Positions 7,468 to 16,853 are shown, counted from the first letter of the stretch. The stretch is DNA of 64,000 bases from Gracilimonas sp034520725 (GCA_034520725.1 JAXHNH010000001.1:124001-188000), one strand, 5' to 3'. Notes: generated from the sequence alone by a model not told the origin. A program made the numbers and translations.

Positions 7468-10400
7468 ATGAATACCGGATTAGCAGGTAAAATTGCGCAG
7501 GCTTTTATTGATTCGAAGCTGACGTTGCTTTTGATGATCGCCTTTTTAGCAATTGGAGTATATGGAGTTTGGCTCACCCCAAGCGAAGAAGAGCCACAAA
7601 TTGATGTACCAATGGCCGATATTTTTGTTGGTTATCCCGGTGCCTCACCTCAGGAAGTTGAGAATAAAATTGCCATTCCTTTGGAAAAAGTACTTTCCAA
7701 CATTTCCGGGGTTGAGTATGTGTATTCAACGTCCATGCCGGAAATGGCTATGGTCTCAGCCCGATTTTTTGTGGGGCAGGATGTAGAGGAAAGTCTGGTT
7801 CGGCTTTACAATGAGATCATGAGGTTTATGGATAAAAAGCCGGAAGCGGTAACTATGCCAATGATCAAGACTAGGTCCATTAATGATGTACCCATTGTTA
7901 CATTAACATTGTGGAGTGAAACACAGGATGATTATCAGCTGCGAAGGGTGGCTCAGGTCTTGGATAATGAGATCAAGTCTATTACAAATGTCGCCGAGAC
8001 CAAGATACACGGCGGACGGTCCAGAACGGTACAGGTTGTTCTAGATAAAGATAAAATGGCAGCTTTATCAGTGGATCCTCTGAGAATTGCACAGACTATT
8101 CAGGTAGCAAACCGCGAATTCAAATCAGGTTCCTTTAACTCAGGTGATGAAGAATTTTTGGTGCAGACCGGCAGTTTTCTGGAAACTGCGGATGATGTGG
8201 CCGGACTCGTGATCGATGTACGGGCGGGTGATCCAATCTTACTCCGCGATGTGGCTGAGATCAAAGATGGACCGGGGGAACCGGCAAGTTATGTTTCGTA
8301 TTCACCGGGACCCGTTGCTGCAAAAGATAAGGGGTTTTCAGCCGGTGGAGCTTATCCCGCAGTGACTATTTCCGTGGCCAAGCGACAGGGTGCTGATGCT
8401 ATGACCATTGCCACCGATATCGACCGCATGGTGGAAGATCTGCAAGGCACAGTCATTACCTCCGACATTCACGTTGAGAACACACGTAACTATGGCAAAA
8501 CAGCCACTGAGAAAGTGAACACGCTGATGATCCACTTACTGGTTGCCGTGTTGTCCGTTTCCTTTGTGGTATTTCTGGCTATGGGTTGGAGAGGGGCATT
8601 GGTTGTTTTCATTTCAGTACCGATCACTTTTGCCCTCACCTTGTTCTTCTATTACATGTATGATTACACCCTAAACCGGATCACCTTGTTTGCCCTGGTC
8701 TTTGTAACGGGTATTGTGGTGGATAACTCTATCATTGTGGCAGAGAATATGCACAGGCACTTTAAGATGCGGAACCTGCCATTCAAACAAGCCGCTATCT
8801 ATGCGATCAACGAGGTTGGAAATCCAACCATTCTGGCAACTTTTACCGTAATTGCTGCTGTGATCCCCATGGCCTTTGTATCCGGACTGATGGGGCCCTA
8901 CATGAGTCCTATCGCAATTGGTGCTACCGTTGCCATGATTTTCTCATTAATCATTTCGTTGATCGTAACACCGTGGCTTGGTTATCGTTTGCTTAGGGCC
9001 TCACGAGTACAGGCTATTAACAGTTCCGGTAAGCGTTACAAGTTGGAAGACACGGTCATTTATAAACTCTATGCTAAGACTATGCGTCCCCTCATGGAAA
9101 GCTCGGCTAAACGCTGGGGATTCTTGATCGGTACGACGATCGTGCTGTTTGGAACCTTGGTTCTGTTCTATACCCGGTCGGTTGAAGTGAAAATGCTTCC
9201 CTTTGATAACAAAAATGAAATACAGCTTATCATTGATATGCCTGAGGGAGCAACCCTTGAGCGTACTGAAGCCGTGGCTCAGGAAGTAGGGCTAACATTA
9301 CTTGATGTCCCTGAGGTATATGACTATCAGATCTATTCAGGAACTAATGCTCCCATCAATTTTAACGGATTGGTGAGAAGTTATGATCTTCGCCAGAGTT
9401 CTAATGTTGCTGATATTCAGGTCAACCTGGTCGATAAGAGTCTTCGTTCAGACCAAAGCCATGATATTGCTAAACGAATGCGACCGATGGTTCAGAAAGT
9501 TGGCGAAAAATACGGAGCCAATGTAAAGGTCGTGGAAGTTCCACCGGGACCGCCCGTGATGTCAACATTGGTTGCCGAAGTATACGGGCCGGACCTGGAA
9601 ATGCAGCGAAATATCGGTGAGGATATCAAAGCTATATTCTCAGAAACACCCGGTATTGTGGATGCAGATTGGATGGTGGAAGCTGATCAAACCAAATATT
9701 ATTTCAACGTTGATCGCCAAAAAGCCGGGATGAGCGGTGTCATGCCAAATCAGGTAACCGAAGCACTGGGTATGATCCTTGGGCAGCATCCGGTGAGTAC
9801 GCTGTATGACGAACGTGAATCCTCACCTGTGCCAATCACTCTGAAACTGGATGAAAATGACCGGGCCGGTATTCAGAAACTCGGTGGCCTGCATGTTCAG
9901 TCACAAACCGGTGCCATGATCCCGATCACCGATCTGGTAGTGGAAGAAGAAAAAACACTTGAAAAAAGCATTCACCGCAAGAATCAGCGACGTGTGGTAT
10001 ATGTGACGGCGGAAGTTGCGGGTGAGATCGAGAGTCCTGTTTATGCCATAATTGATGCCGGAGAAGATATTGATGGACTTGATGTTCCTGAAGGTTATAC
10101 GCTGGCACAGCAATTTTCCGGTCAGCCGTTCAATAGTGAAAATATAACTGTGAAATGGGATGGTGAGTGGCAGATCACCCTGGAAGTATTCCGGGATCTG
10201 GGTATTGCCTTTGGCGTGGTACTGCTGATCATCTATATCCTGATCGTAGGCTGGTTTCAGGACTTTGGCGTACCGATCATCATGATGATCGCAATTCCAT
10301 TGTCACTGATAGGAATTCTGCTCGGTCACTGGTTCACAGGTGCGTTCTTTACCGCAACCTCGATGATCGGTCTGATCGCTCTTGCGGGTATCATGGTGAG

Positions 10401-10686
10401 AAACTCCGTGCTGCTGATCGATTTCATTCAGATCAGTTTGCGGCAGGGTAACAGTCTTCAGGATGCCGTAGTTGAAGCCGGCGCCGTGCGAACCATGCCT
10501 ATATTGTTGACAGCCGGTACGGTTGTTATCGGTGCGATCGTGATCTTATTTGACCCGATCTTTCAGGGACTGGCTATTTCATTGATGGGTGGAGCCATTG
10601 CTTCCACAGCACTGACACTGGTTACGGTTCCTCTCATTTATTTTATGGTGAAGAACCGACTTAGCCGTGAAGAGATCATCAGGTAA
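7468..10686 (+). CDS. RND-family efflux permease
   Basis: The 1072-residue protein has the duplicated RND architecture: TM1 near residue 20, a large periplasmic loop, then TM2-6, and the same again in the second half. The TM4 motif GIVVDNSIIVAENMHRHF carries the proton-relay Asp, and the second half has ALAGIMVRNSVLLIDF. It resembles the hydrophobe/amphiphile (AcrB-like) group more than the CusA/CzcA metal group, but the substrate cannot be read from sequence. Its place behind a rhodanese-type regulator suggests it exports a sulfur-related or thiol-reactive compound. Confidence 0.88.
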   Translation: MNTGLAGKIAQAFIDSKLTLLLMIAFLAIGVYGVWLTPSEEEPQIDVPMADIFVGYPGASPQEVENKIAIPLEKVLSNISGVEYVYSTSMPEMAMVSARFFVGQDVEESLVRLYNEIMRFMDKKPEAVTMPMIKTRSINDVPIVTLTLWSETQDDYQLRRVAQVLDNEIKSITNVAETKIHGGRSRTVQVVLDKDKMAALSVDPLRIAQTIQVANREFKSGSFNSGDEEFLVQTGSFLETADDVAGLVIDVRAGDPILLRDVAEIKDGPGEPASYVSYSPGPVAAKDKGFSAGGAYPAVTISVAKRQGADAMTIATDIDRMVEDLQGTVITSDIHVENTRNYGKTATEKVNTLMIHLLVAVLSVSFVVFLAMGWRGALVVFISVPITFALTLFFYYMYDYTLNRITLFALVFVTGIVVDNSIIVAENMHRHFKMRNLPFKQAAIYAINEVGNPTILATFTVIAAVIPMAFVSGLMGPYMSPIAIGATVAMIFSLIISLIVTPWLGYRLLRASRVQAINSSGKRYKLEDTVIYKLYAKTMRPLMESSAKRWGFLIGTTIVLFGTLVLFYTRSVEVKMLPFDNKNEIQLIIDMPEGATLERTEAVAQEVGLTLLDVPEVYDYQIYSGTNAPINFNGLVRSYDLRQSSNVADIQVNLVDKSLRSDQSHDIAKRMRPMVQKVGEKYGANVKVVEVPPGPPVMSTLVAEVYGPDLEMQRNIGEDIKAIFSETPGIVDADWMVEADQTKYYFNVDRQKAGMSGVMPNQVTEALGMILGQHPVSTLYDERESSPVPITLKLDENDRAGIQKLGGLHVQSQTGAMIPITDLVVEEEKTLEKSIHRKNQRRVVYVTAEVAGEIESPVYAIIDAGEDIDGLDVPEGYTLAQQFSGQPFNSENITVKWDGEWQITLEVFRDLGIAFGVVLLIIYILIVGWFQDFGVPIIMMIAIPLSLIGILLGHWFTGAFFTATSMIGLIALAGIMVRNSVLLIDFIQISLRQGNSLQDAVVEAGAVRTMPILLTAGTVVIGAIVILFDPIFQGLAISLMGGAIASTALTLVTVPLIYFMVKNRLSREEIIR

Positions 10687-10781
10687 GATCTGAACTGCAG
10701 GATATGGATGGAAGGGTTTTTTAAGACGAGACTCTTTCGTTCTGTTCCTGACTTTTAAACATTACTAAAAACAAAATTATC

Positions 10782-11093
10782 ATGAAATTACTCATAATAC
10801 TTAGCATCGCCGAATATGCGAATGAAGTCAGAGAGCTGATGGTGCGAAATAACGTACCTGTTTACAGTGAGACCGAGATGTACGGCTTCAGAACTGAAAG
10901 ACATCAGCCCGATATAAGAAGCTGGTTTTCTCAGGGTGATCAGGGAATTTACTCCACGCTATTCTTTTCATTTCAGGATGAGAAAACTGTGAAAACGATC
11001 CTTAAAGAAGTTGAGGCATATAATAAAGACCACGATCATGCTGGTGATAATCCTTTGCATGCTTATCAGGTGCCAGTAGAAGATTTTGCTTGA
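10782..11093 (+). CDS. Small PII-like protein at the end of the RND operon
   Basis: A 103-residue soluble protein beginning MKLLIILSIAEYANEVRELM, with the alternating strand/helix pattern of a ferredoxin-like or PII-like fold and a His-containing tail (NKDHDHAGDN). Small PII-like or DUF3240-type proteins often accompany RND metal efflux operons, so a sensor or chaperone role for the pump is plausible. It lies 95 bp after the permease on the same strand. The family call is tentative. Confidence 0.5.
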   Translation: MKLLIILSIAEYANEVRELMVRNNVPVYSETEMYGFRTERHQPDIRSWFSQGDQGIYSTLFFSFQDEKTVKTILKEVEAYNKDHDHAGDNPLHAYQVPVEDFA

Positions 11094-11205
11094 TCTGCTG
11101 GAAAGATCACTTATATAAGTTGTGATCGGGGATTAAAAGTTGTCTGAAGGAACCGGTATCTTTCAACTCGTTTTAATGTAATCCGAAAATCACAGACAAT
11201 CTTTT

Positions 11206-12303
11206 ATGCCCGATTTTGATGTAGCTGTATTTGGTGCCGGAATTGCCGGAACAGCCATTGCCAATGAATTGATGAAAAGAGGGCAGCAGGTTTTAGTTAT
11301 AGACCCAAATGCCTCTGAAGATGCTCCGGGACCTCCGGGTGCCCTGGTCAATCCTGCAACCGGCAGGCGGGCAAAACTGACCTGGCAGGCTGAAAAATGC
11401 TATGATGCCTTAAAGAAGCAGATCGATGAAATAAGTGAGGTAACCGGAAGAAACGATTTGATCTCCGAAACCGGGGTCATCAGGCCGGCAATTAGTGAGA
11501 AGCTGGCAGAGAATTTCAGGGATGCCTTAACTAAATACGACTGGCCGGAAGGCTGGATCGAATGGCTTGAAGAGGATCAGATCAGGGAAATGAATCCTCA
11601 TGTTGCACAGAATCACGGTGGTATTCATGTGAAAAGCGGATATACAGTATTCGTCGACAACTATCAGAACGCCTATCGTAAATACCTCAGGTTAAAAGGT
11701 GTTGACTGCAGGTATGAAAATGCAACTCACGAATATGATCTAAGTAGTGATCTTTTTACCATAAGCTTTGAGTCAGACGAGCAGGTCACAGCCGCTAAAG
11801 TGATCATGGCGATCGGGTACAAAATCAAGGACGAAGTTGATTGGTCGTTTCTGCCACTGGATTTTGTAAAGGGACAGATCGTCCATTTTGAAGCGGAAGA
11901 ACGATTGAACTGGGATCATGCTATTTCTGCAAGAGGGTATAGTATTCGAAGAGGGGAAAGAGAACTCACCGTCGGTTCAACATACGAGCATAATTTCGAG
12001 GATCTGAGCACCAGCGAAAAAAGCTATGATCAGCTCCTTAAAAAGCTCGATCTGATGCTTCCCAAATTGACAGGCAAAGTAAAGAAAGTCGCCCAGATGG
12101 CAGGGGTAAGAGTCACGACACAAAACCGACTTCCGGTTATCGGTGGGCATCCTGAAGTCTCCAATTTGTATGTGTATACCGGGATGAACTCCAAGGGATT
12201 TTTATTCTCTCATTATGTGGGTGAATTACTGGCAAATCACATTCTAGACGGTTCGGATATACCTGATGAGATTAACCTTGCTAGATTTCTGGAAAAAAAC
12301 TGA
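11206..12303 (+). CDS. FAD-dependent oxidoreductase, DAO family
   Basis: The 365-residue protein opens with VAVFGAGIAGTAIANELMKRGQQVLVID, an N-terminal FAD-binding Rossmann motif. The substrate domain and the C-terminal VYTGMNSKGFLFSHYVGELLANHIL resemble glycine/D-amino acid oxidases and the FAD half of the tRNA-modifying enzyme MnmC. It probably oxidises an amine; the substrate is unknown. It is convergent with the fetB-like gene (8 bp between stops), so it is likely monocistronic. A hairpin (GATCAC/GTGATC arms, 11105-11127) lies upstream and may end the efflux operon or regulate this gene. Confidence 0.75.
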   Translation: MPDFDVAVFGAGIAGTAIANELMKRGQQVLVIDPNASEDAPGPPGALVNPATGRRAKLTWQAEKCYDALKKQIDEISEVTGRNDLISETGVIRPAISEKLAENFRDALTKYDWPEGWIEWLEEDQIREMNPHVAQNHGGIHVKSGYTVFVDNYQNAYRKYLRLKGVDCRYENATHEYDLSSDLFTISFESDEQVTAAKVIMAIGYKIKDEVDWSFLPLDFVKGQIVHFEAEERLNWDHAISARGYSIRRGERELTVGSTYEHNFEDLSTSEKSYDQLLKKLDLMLPKLTGKVKKVAQMAGVRVTTQNRLPVIGGHPEVSNLYVYTGMNSKGFLFSHYVGELLANHILDGSDIPDEINLARFLEKN

Positions 12304-12310
12304 CAAAGAG

Positions 12311-13102
12311 CTATTTTTTTAGAATAGTATCATCCAAAACGTCATTTTCATTGAAAACGAATTGATTGCTCAGTCGGATCCCAAGATACACGGACAGAAC
12401 GGTCCCTGAAAAGATGGCCAGCATGATCATGATCTGATACTTGATAGCGATTAGTGGTGAGCTTCCGCTGAGTATCTGACCGGTCATCATGCCAGGAAGA
12501 GACACTAATCCAATGGTTGCCATGGAAGCCAGGGTAGGATTGGCAGATTTCTTCAGGGCATCCCTGAAAAACGGAAAAACAGCTTCATTTCGTGTAGCTC
12601 CGCAGCAAAGGTAGAATCGGTACCGCTCTTTGTGCTCATTCAGGCTGTGGTAAAAGGCATTGATCCCGATCACGTTACTTCTGAGGCAATTCCCAAGAAC
12701 CATACCAGTAATGGGAATAGTGTATTGGGCAGATAAAAATTTAGGTAACTGAATGACCGCTTCCAGAAAGAACATATCGATCACAATAATGCCAAAAAAT
12801 GTGGCGAGAAAAATAGGGATGACCAGTGATCGCTTTCGGTTCAGTTCACTTCGGTCAATGGTGGCAAAATCGGCAACAAGAACCATGACCATGATCCAGG
12901 CTGCATTCAGCCAGGCATTATCCAGTTCAAAGAGGTATTCCAGATAGTAACCAACAAATAACAGCTGCAGGGTCATGCGAACAGTCGCTATACCAAGCCT
13001 TTTATTGAGCCCTGTTTTGTATCGCCATAAAATCCATGCAGGAATGATGAGGATAAAAAAGCCGATCCCGAGTTGCCACCAGCTAAGGTCTAGAATATCC
13101 AT
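12311..13102 (-). CDS. fetB: FetB-type ABC exporter permease (UPF0014)
   Basis: The 263-residue membrane protein has about seven hydrophobic segments and the family motif LVSLPGMMTGQILSGSSPLIAIKYQI, characteristic of FetB/UPF0014. In E. coli FetAB exports iron and protects against oxidative stress. The partner ATPase gene ends 10 bp upstream. The family is clear; the exported substrate in this organism is not. Confidence 0.85.
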   Translation of the reverse strand: MDILDLSWWQLGIGFFILIIPAWILWRYKTGLNKRLGIATVRMTLQLLFVGYYLEYLFELDNAWLNAAWIMVMVLVADFATIDRSELNRKRSLVIPIFLATFFGIIVIDMFFLEAVIQLPKFLSAQYTIPITGMVLGNCLRSNVIGINAFYHSLNEHKERYRFYLCCGATRNEAVFPFFRDALKKSANPTLASMATIGLVSLPGMMTGQILSGSSPLIAIKYQIMIMLAIFSGTVLSVYLGIRLSNQFVFNENDVLDDTILKK

Positions 13103-13112
13103 GATTTTGTAT

Positions 13113-13751
13113 TTATGATCCGTTGTTTAAATCAATAACCCGGTCGCACCGATCTACCCACCATGGGTCGTGTGAGGTGGAGACGACGGTTCGGTCATTT
13201 TTTAAAAGCAATTCAGCTATTTTCTTCTTCGATTCAAGATCCAGGGCTGATGTCGGTTCATCCAGAAGAATAACATCCCTTTTTAAAAGAAAGCATGTAG
13301 CAAGACCAACTCGCTGTCTTTGTCCTGTTGATAGGTCGCTGAAGGTGCTTTCCATAGTATCTCCGGATAGGCCCATCTTCTCAAGAGTCTCAACGATCTC
13401 AGGTCTTTCAGGTTTGTCATCCTTGTTTGCCTGAAATTCAAAAATGAAATCAATTAGGTCAGACGTTTTTCCGGAACCAAGGTTCAGGTCCTGAGGGAGC
13501 CATGTTACTTCCTTCCTCAGGCGGTGGGTAATCTTCATTGAATAATCTGACCCTTTGAAGGAAATCGTTCCATTATCCGGCGTTTCAAAGCCAAGTAACA
13601 GTCTGAATAAGGTCGTTTTTCCGGAACCGGATTCGCCTTTGATCACGATCTTTTCTCCGGGTTGAATTGTAAGATTGAAATCCTCAAAAATGTTTTCACT
13701 TGGGTAGCTGAAATCTATATTGGTCAGGGAAAAGATGGAGCTGTTACTCAT
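13113..13751 (-). CDS. fetA: FetA-type ABC exporter ATPase
   Basis: A 212-residue ABC ATPase with Walker A GESGSGKTT (about 39-47), signature LSTGQRQRVG, Walker B VILLDEPTSALD and switch His in STSHD. It lies directly upstream of the FetB-like permease on the same strand, the normal arrangement for FetAB. Confidence 0.85.
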   Translation of the reverse strand: MSNSSIFSLTNIDFSYPSENIFEDFNLTIQPGEKIVIKGESGSGKTTLFRLLLGFETPDNGTISFKGSDYSMKITHRLRKEVTWLPQDLNLGSGKTSDLIDFIFEFQANKDDKPERPEIVETLEKMGLSGDTMESTFSDLSTGQRQRVGLATCFLLKRDVILLDEPTSALDLESKKKIAELLLKNDRTVVSTSHDPWWVDRCDRVIDLNNGS

Positions 13752-14079
13752 GATCGCTTTTGGTTAATGAATGAGTAGAGTATAAGAAATTTGCAGAATG
13801 ATTAAAGTGATAGCTTGTATTGAACATTTCGATCGGGTAACAGGTAAAAATAAAAAGGAATTAAGTAAAAGATTGGCAAGTGGAAAGTTATTTATAGCTT
13901 GACGAAATGGGGAGAATAAATCGTCAGACACCGGATCAAGAATTAAGAAAGAAATTACTCCCTGAAAATTTATCTAATATTCACAATAGGCCTGTATTAT
14001 GTAGTCAAACAAAATTTAAACGGTCTATATTAAGACAAAATACTCTTAATACTTCAATATAACCTAACCAACCAAACCT
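13752..14079. other. Intergenic region between divergent fetA and nirK
   Basis: This 328-bp AT-rich stretch separates two divergently transcribed genes and must hold both promoters. I see no tRNA, terminator hairpin, or clear FNR, NnrR or NsrR-type palindrome in it. No coding frame of note is present. Confidence 0.5.
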
Positions 14080-15213
14080 ATGAAACGCACCTTAACTAAC
14101 CTCACACTTGTAATAGCTGTACTGATTTTCGGTATGAGTACATCACTGTTCGCACAGACAGAAGAGTACAAAATTGATGGTATGACCTTTGGGATGCCTG
14201 AAGCTGAAGTTTATACCGAAGACTATAACGGACCTCCCGTTGTAGGCGAGTATGTAACTCAACTGCCAAATCTGGCAACCCTTGATTATGAAGGCAATAA
14301 GCATCATGAAGTTCGCATCGATATCATCGTACAGGAAATTGAAGTGGCTGAAGGCGTTCGCTATCAGGCATGGACCTTTGGTGGAACCGTACCTGGGCCG
14401 GTACTTCATGTACGTGAAGGAGATCGAATTACATTTGTAATGAAAAATCGTTCGGATGAAGAAGTCACCATCACCGATCCTGCTAAAGGCGGATCACCAT
14501 TCATGAATCAGGTAGCAGAAAATCCGTATCAGAAAAATTCTGAAGCTATAATGCCAATGCCTCACTCTATGGATTTCCATGCAGGTACGGTAGCTAAAGA
14601 CGATAAGTGGAGAACTATTGGGCCCGGCGAAACCATAAAGTTTGACTGGATCGCCAACTATCCGGGTACTTACATCTATCACTGTGGAACCCCAAGTGTG
14701 TTGATGCACACTGCAATGGGTCAGCACGGAGTTGTTGTTGTGTCTCCAAAAGAAGGATATACAGATGACTACGAAGTGGATCATGAATATGTGATCGTAC
14801 AAAGCGAGTATTATCTAATGAAAGGGCAAGGAGATCTGTATCAATTCGATTTTGATGGAGCATATAATAACAATCCATCACACGTAGTATTCAATGGTCA
14901 CCAAACTATTCTGCACGACCAACCATTGAAGGCCAATGCAGGCGAACGAGTTCGTTTTCACTTTAGTAATAATGGACCAAGCGGGACATCAAGTTTTCAC
15001 GTAATTGGTGGAATCTTTGACAGAGTATGGCTGGAAGGACACCCATTCAACGAAATGCGCGGAATGCAGACCGTACTTCTTGGTGCATCCGGTTCAGCAA
15101 CCATGGATATGATCGTTCCTGAAGAAGGTAAATACATACTGATAGACCATGAGTTTGTGGATGCTGAAAAAGGTGCAACTGGTACCCTGAAAGCAGGTCC
15201 ACGTAAGAAATAA
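14080..15213 (+). CDS. nirK: Copper-containing nitrite reductase with Gln at the type 1 copper axial position
   Basis: The 377-residue two-domain cupredoxin has a signal peptide ending near FAQ (26). It matches NirK through type 1 ligands His162, Cys202 and His210, type 2 ligands His167, His201 and His307, and the catalytic Asp165 and His268 (HVVFNG). The product would reduce nitrite to NO in the periplasm. In the segment MHTAMGQHGVVVV, ungapped comparison with the usual HxxxGM pattern puts Gln215 where the axial Met normally sits. Gln is the axial ligand in stellacyanin and lowers copper potential. nirV-like, SCO and cupredoxin genes follow. A non-denitrifying multicopper oxidase is less likely, given the intact Asp/His pair. 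Confidence 0.85.
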   Translation: MKRTLTNLTLVIAVLIFGMSTSLFAQTEEYKIDGMTFGMPEAEVYTEDYNGPPVVGEYVTQLPNLATLDYEGNKHHEVRIDIIVQEIEVAEGVRYQAWTFGGTVPGPVLHVREGDRITFVMKNRSDEEVTITDPAKGGSPFMNQVAENPYQKNSEAIMPMPHSMDFHAGTVAKDDKWRTIGPGETIKFDWIANYPGTYIYHCGTPSVLMHTAMGQHGVVVVSPKEGYTDDYEVDHEYVIVQSEYYLMKGQGDLYQFDFDGAYNNNPSHVVFNGHQTILHDQPLKANAGERVRFHFSNNGPSGTSSFHVIGGIFDRVWLEGHPFNEMRGMQTVLLGASGSATMDMIVPEEGKYILIDHEFVDAEKGATGTLKAGPRKK

Positions 15214-15216
15214 GCG

Positions 15217-15263
15217 ATATAGAAAACACGGATGACGCAGGTCGTTGCGAGATGTCCACAGAC
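15217..15263. repeat. Intergenic repeat with ACACGGATGAC core, copy 1
   Basis: AACACGGATGACGCAG after nirK matches AACACGGATGACACAG at 16803 after the SCO gene. Both copies lie between genes of the same cluster and continue with G/C-T/A words (GCAGG). They look like a dispersed extragenic repeat and not coding sequence. Confidence 0.5.
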
Positions 15264-15333
15264 TAAAAGTGAGAATACCGTAAGGGCGGATCGCATTCGC
15301 TCCGACGGTGTTATCAAATAAATCAATAGAATA

Positions 15334-16146
15334 ATGAGATCCCGAACGAATATATCAGTTTTTTCCTCCATGTTGATCTTTGTATTCGCAGCCTTCATGC
15401 CTGAAGTCGCATCTTCACAAACAGCAAGAGTATTGGTTCCAGCGGGGTCATTTCATTCAGTACTTCCTGAAGTAAAAGGTGAACCCATTCAGGTAGAAGC
15501 ATTTTATATGGATGAAACCGTTGTTACCAACGAGCAGTATGTTGAATTTCTGAGATCGAATCCTGACTGGAGACGTTCTGAGATTCCTCCAATATTTACC
15601 TACGATGGGTATCTGAGAAACTGGATCTCTGATCTTAAGCCTGATTATGAATCAACGGGTGAGAACCGACCGGTTACAAGGGTTTCGTGGTATGCGGCAA
15701 GTGCATACTGTTCAGCGCAGGGAGGTAGGCTTCCAACCCTTAATGAATGGGAATACTCGGCCCAACTGCTTGGCATAGACGATGTATCAGAAATGAATAG
15801 GTTCAGCAGTAAGCTTGTTAGTTGGTATTCAGGAATTGATGTTAACAATTTGCCTGAAGTTGGTTCTACCGGAATAGAGACAACTGCGGGAGTCAAAGAT
15901 CAATTTGGCCTTGTGATGGAATGGGTTGCAGATTTCAAACCAATCATTGCAGATGAGCTCTCACTCGATTGTGGAACTGTTGGAAGAATGCAAACCCTCA
16001 ACAGTATTTACAGCTACGCAGCGTCCATCCGATACATCACAAGAATGAGTTTCAACCCAAAAATCACCACCGGCATGTTAGGATTCAGGTGTGCCTATGA
16101 TACACCGGAAAGATCAAATCAAACAACAGATGAGGCTACACTATGA
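15334..16146 (+). CDS. nirV: NirV-like protein (formylglycine-enzyme/SUMF1 fold)
   Basis: The 270-residue exported protein (signal peptide to about residue 29, VASSQ) has the FGE-sulfatase fold: VPAGSF, MDETVVTNEQYVEFL, RPVTRVSWYAASAYCSAQGGRLPTLNEWEYSAQ, and the terminal GMLGFRCAYD. The paired active-site cysteines of true formylglycine-generating enzyme are not seen in the expected C-terminal segment, so it is probably not a sulfatase activator. NirV proteins of this fold accompany nirK in other denitrifiers, and here the gene is 120 bp downstream of nirK. Its stop overlaps the start of the SCO gene by 4 bp. Confidence 0.7.
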   Translation: MRSRTNISVFSSMLIFVFAAFMPEVASSQTARVLVPAGSFHSVLPEVKGEPIQVEAFYMDETVVTNEQYVEFLRSNPDWRRSEIPPIFTYDGYLRNWISDLKPDYESTGENRPVTRVSWYAASAYCSAQGGRLPTLNEWEYSAQLLGIDDVSEMNRFSSKLVSWYSGIDVNNLPEVGSTGIETTAGVKDQFGLVMEWVADFKPIIADELSLDCGTVGRMQTLNSIYSYAASIRYITRMSFNPKITTGMLGFRCAYDTPERSNQTTDEATL

Positions 16147-16757
16147 GATCACTTTTAATTTTAATATCGATTTTCATGATTTATAGCTCAGGTGAGGTAT
16201 TTGCACAAGATATGCATCACCAACATAAACAGGATGCACTGAAAGCGGGAGAGGTTCAATCGGATCATTCTTTATATCACTTGAATGCCGAATTGACAAC
16301 ACACCGTAACGAAAAAGTACAGTTATCAAACTTCACCGGTAATCCCGTGATCGTGGTCATGTTCTATGGCAATTGTACACAGGTGTGTCCGATCCTGATT
16401 CAGGATACCTGGAGACTTTACAGCTCACTGAGTGAGGAATACAAACAAAGCGTTAGTGTATTGGCTATTTCATTTGATACTGATAATGATACACCGGAGG
16501 TGCTTTCCAATTACGCAAAAGATGAGCAGTTGGACATCCCGGCCTGGCATTTTGTGACCGGAAAACAAACAGATATCCGAATGCTTGCCATGATGCTGGG
16601 CGTCAAATATCAGAAAGACAGTAGCGGAAATTTTGCCCACTCAAATCTTGTAACGGTTTTGGATGCAGAAGGAAACGTGGCTAAAAGAGTAGAGGGCTTA
16701 AGTCAACCAATGGATGAAGCGGCTTCAGTTATAGAGGCCATGTTGAAAAACATGTAG
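16143..16757 (+). CDS. SCO1/SenC-family copper chaperone
   Basis: The 204-residue protein has a signal peptide (about 1-21) and a thioredoxin fold with the copper motif Cys78-TQV-Cys82 (YGNCTQVCP) and His166 (NFAHSNLVTVLD), the three SCO copper ligands. SCO proteins deliver copper or reduce thiols at CuA or other copper centres. Its overlap with the nirV-like gene suggests a role in maturing the NirK copper sites. An alternative role in a cytochrome oxidase encoded elsewhere remains possible. Confidence 0.88.
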   Translation: MRSLLILISIFMIYSSGEVFAQDMHHQHKQDALKAGEVQSDHSLYHLNAELTTHRNEKVQLSNFTGNPVIVVMFYGNCTQVCPILIQDTWRLYSSLSEEYKQSVSVLAISFDTDNDTPEVLSNYAKDEQLDIPAWHFVTGKQTDIRMLAMMLGVKYQKDSSGNFAHSNLVTVLDAEGNVAKRVEGLSQPMDEAASVIEAMLKNM

Positions 16758-16796
16758 CGGCGAATCGAATTCAACCTTTGGCTAATATAGGCTAAC

Positions 16797-16846
16797 GAAT
16801 AGAACACGGATGACACAGATTTTGCAGATGATCGCAGGTTTAATAT
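16797..16846. repeat. Intergenic repeat with ACACGGATGAC core, copy 2
   Basis: AGAACACGGATGACACAG followed by ATTTTGCAGATGATCGCAGG is the second copy of the element at 15217. It fills most of the gap between the SCO gene and the broken cupredoxin. Confidence 0.5.
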
Positions 16847-16853
16847 TCTATAT

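Noticed and set aside
7468..10686. A CusA/CzcA-type metal pump
   Set aside because: The helix-4 motif GIVVDNSIIVAEN is closer to the AcrB-like group and no metal-binding Met or His clusters are obvious. The substrate is left open.
15334..16146. A catalytic formylglycine-generating enzyme
   Set aside because: The paired active-site cysteines expected near the C-terminus are not seen and nirK is adjacent, so a NirV-like role fits better.
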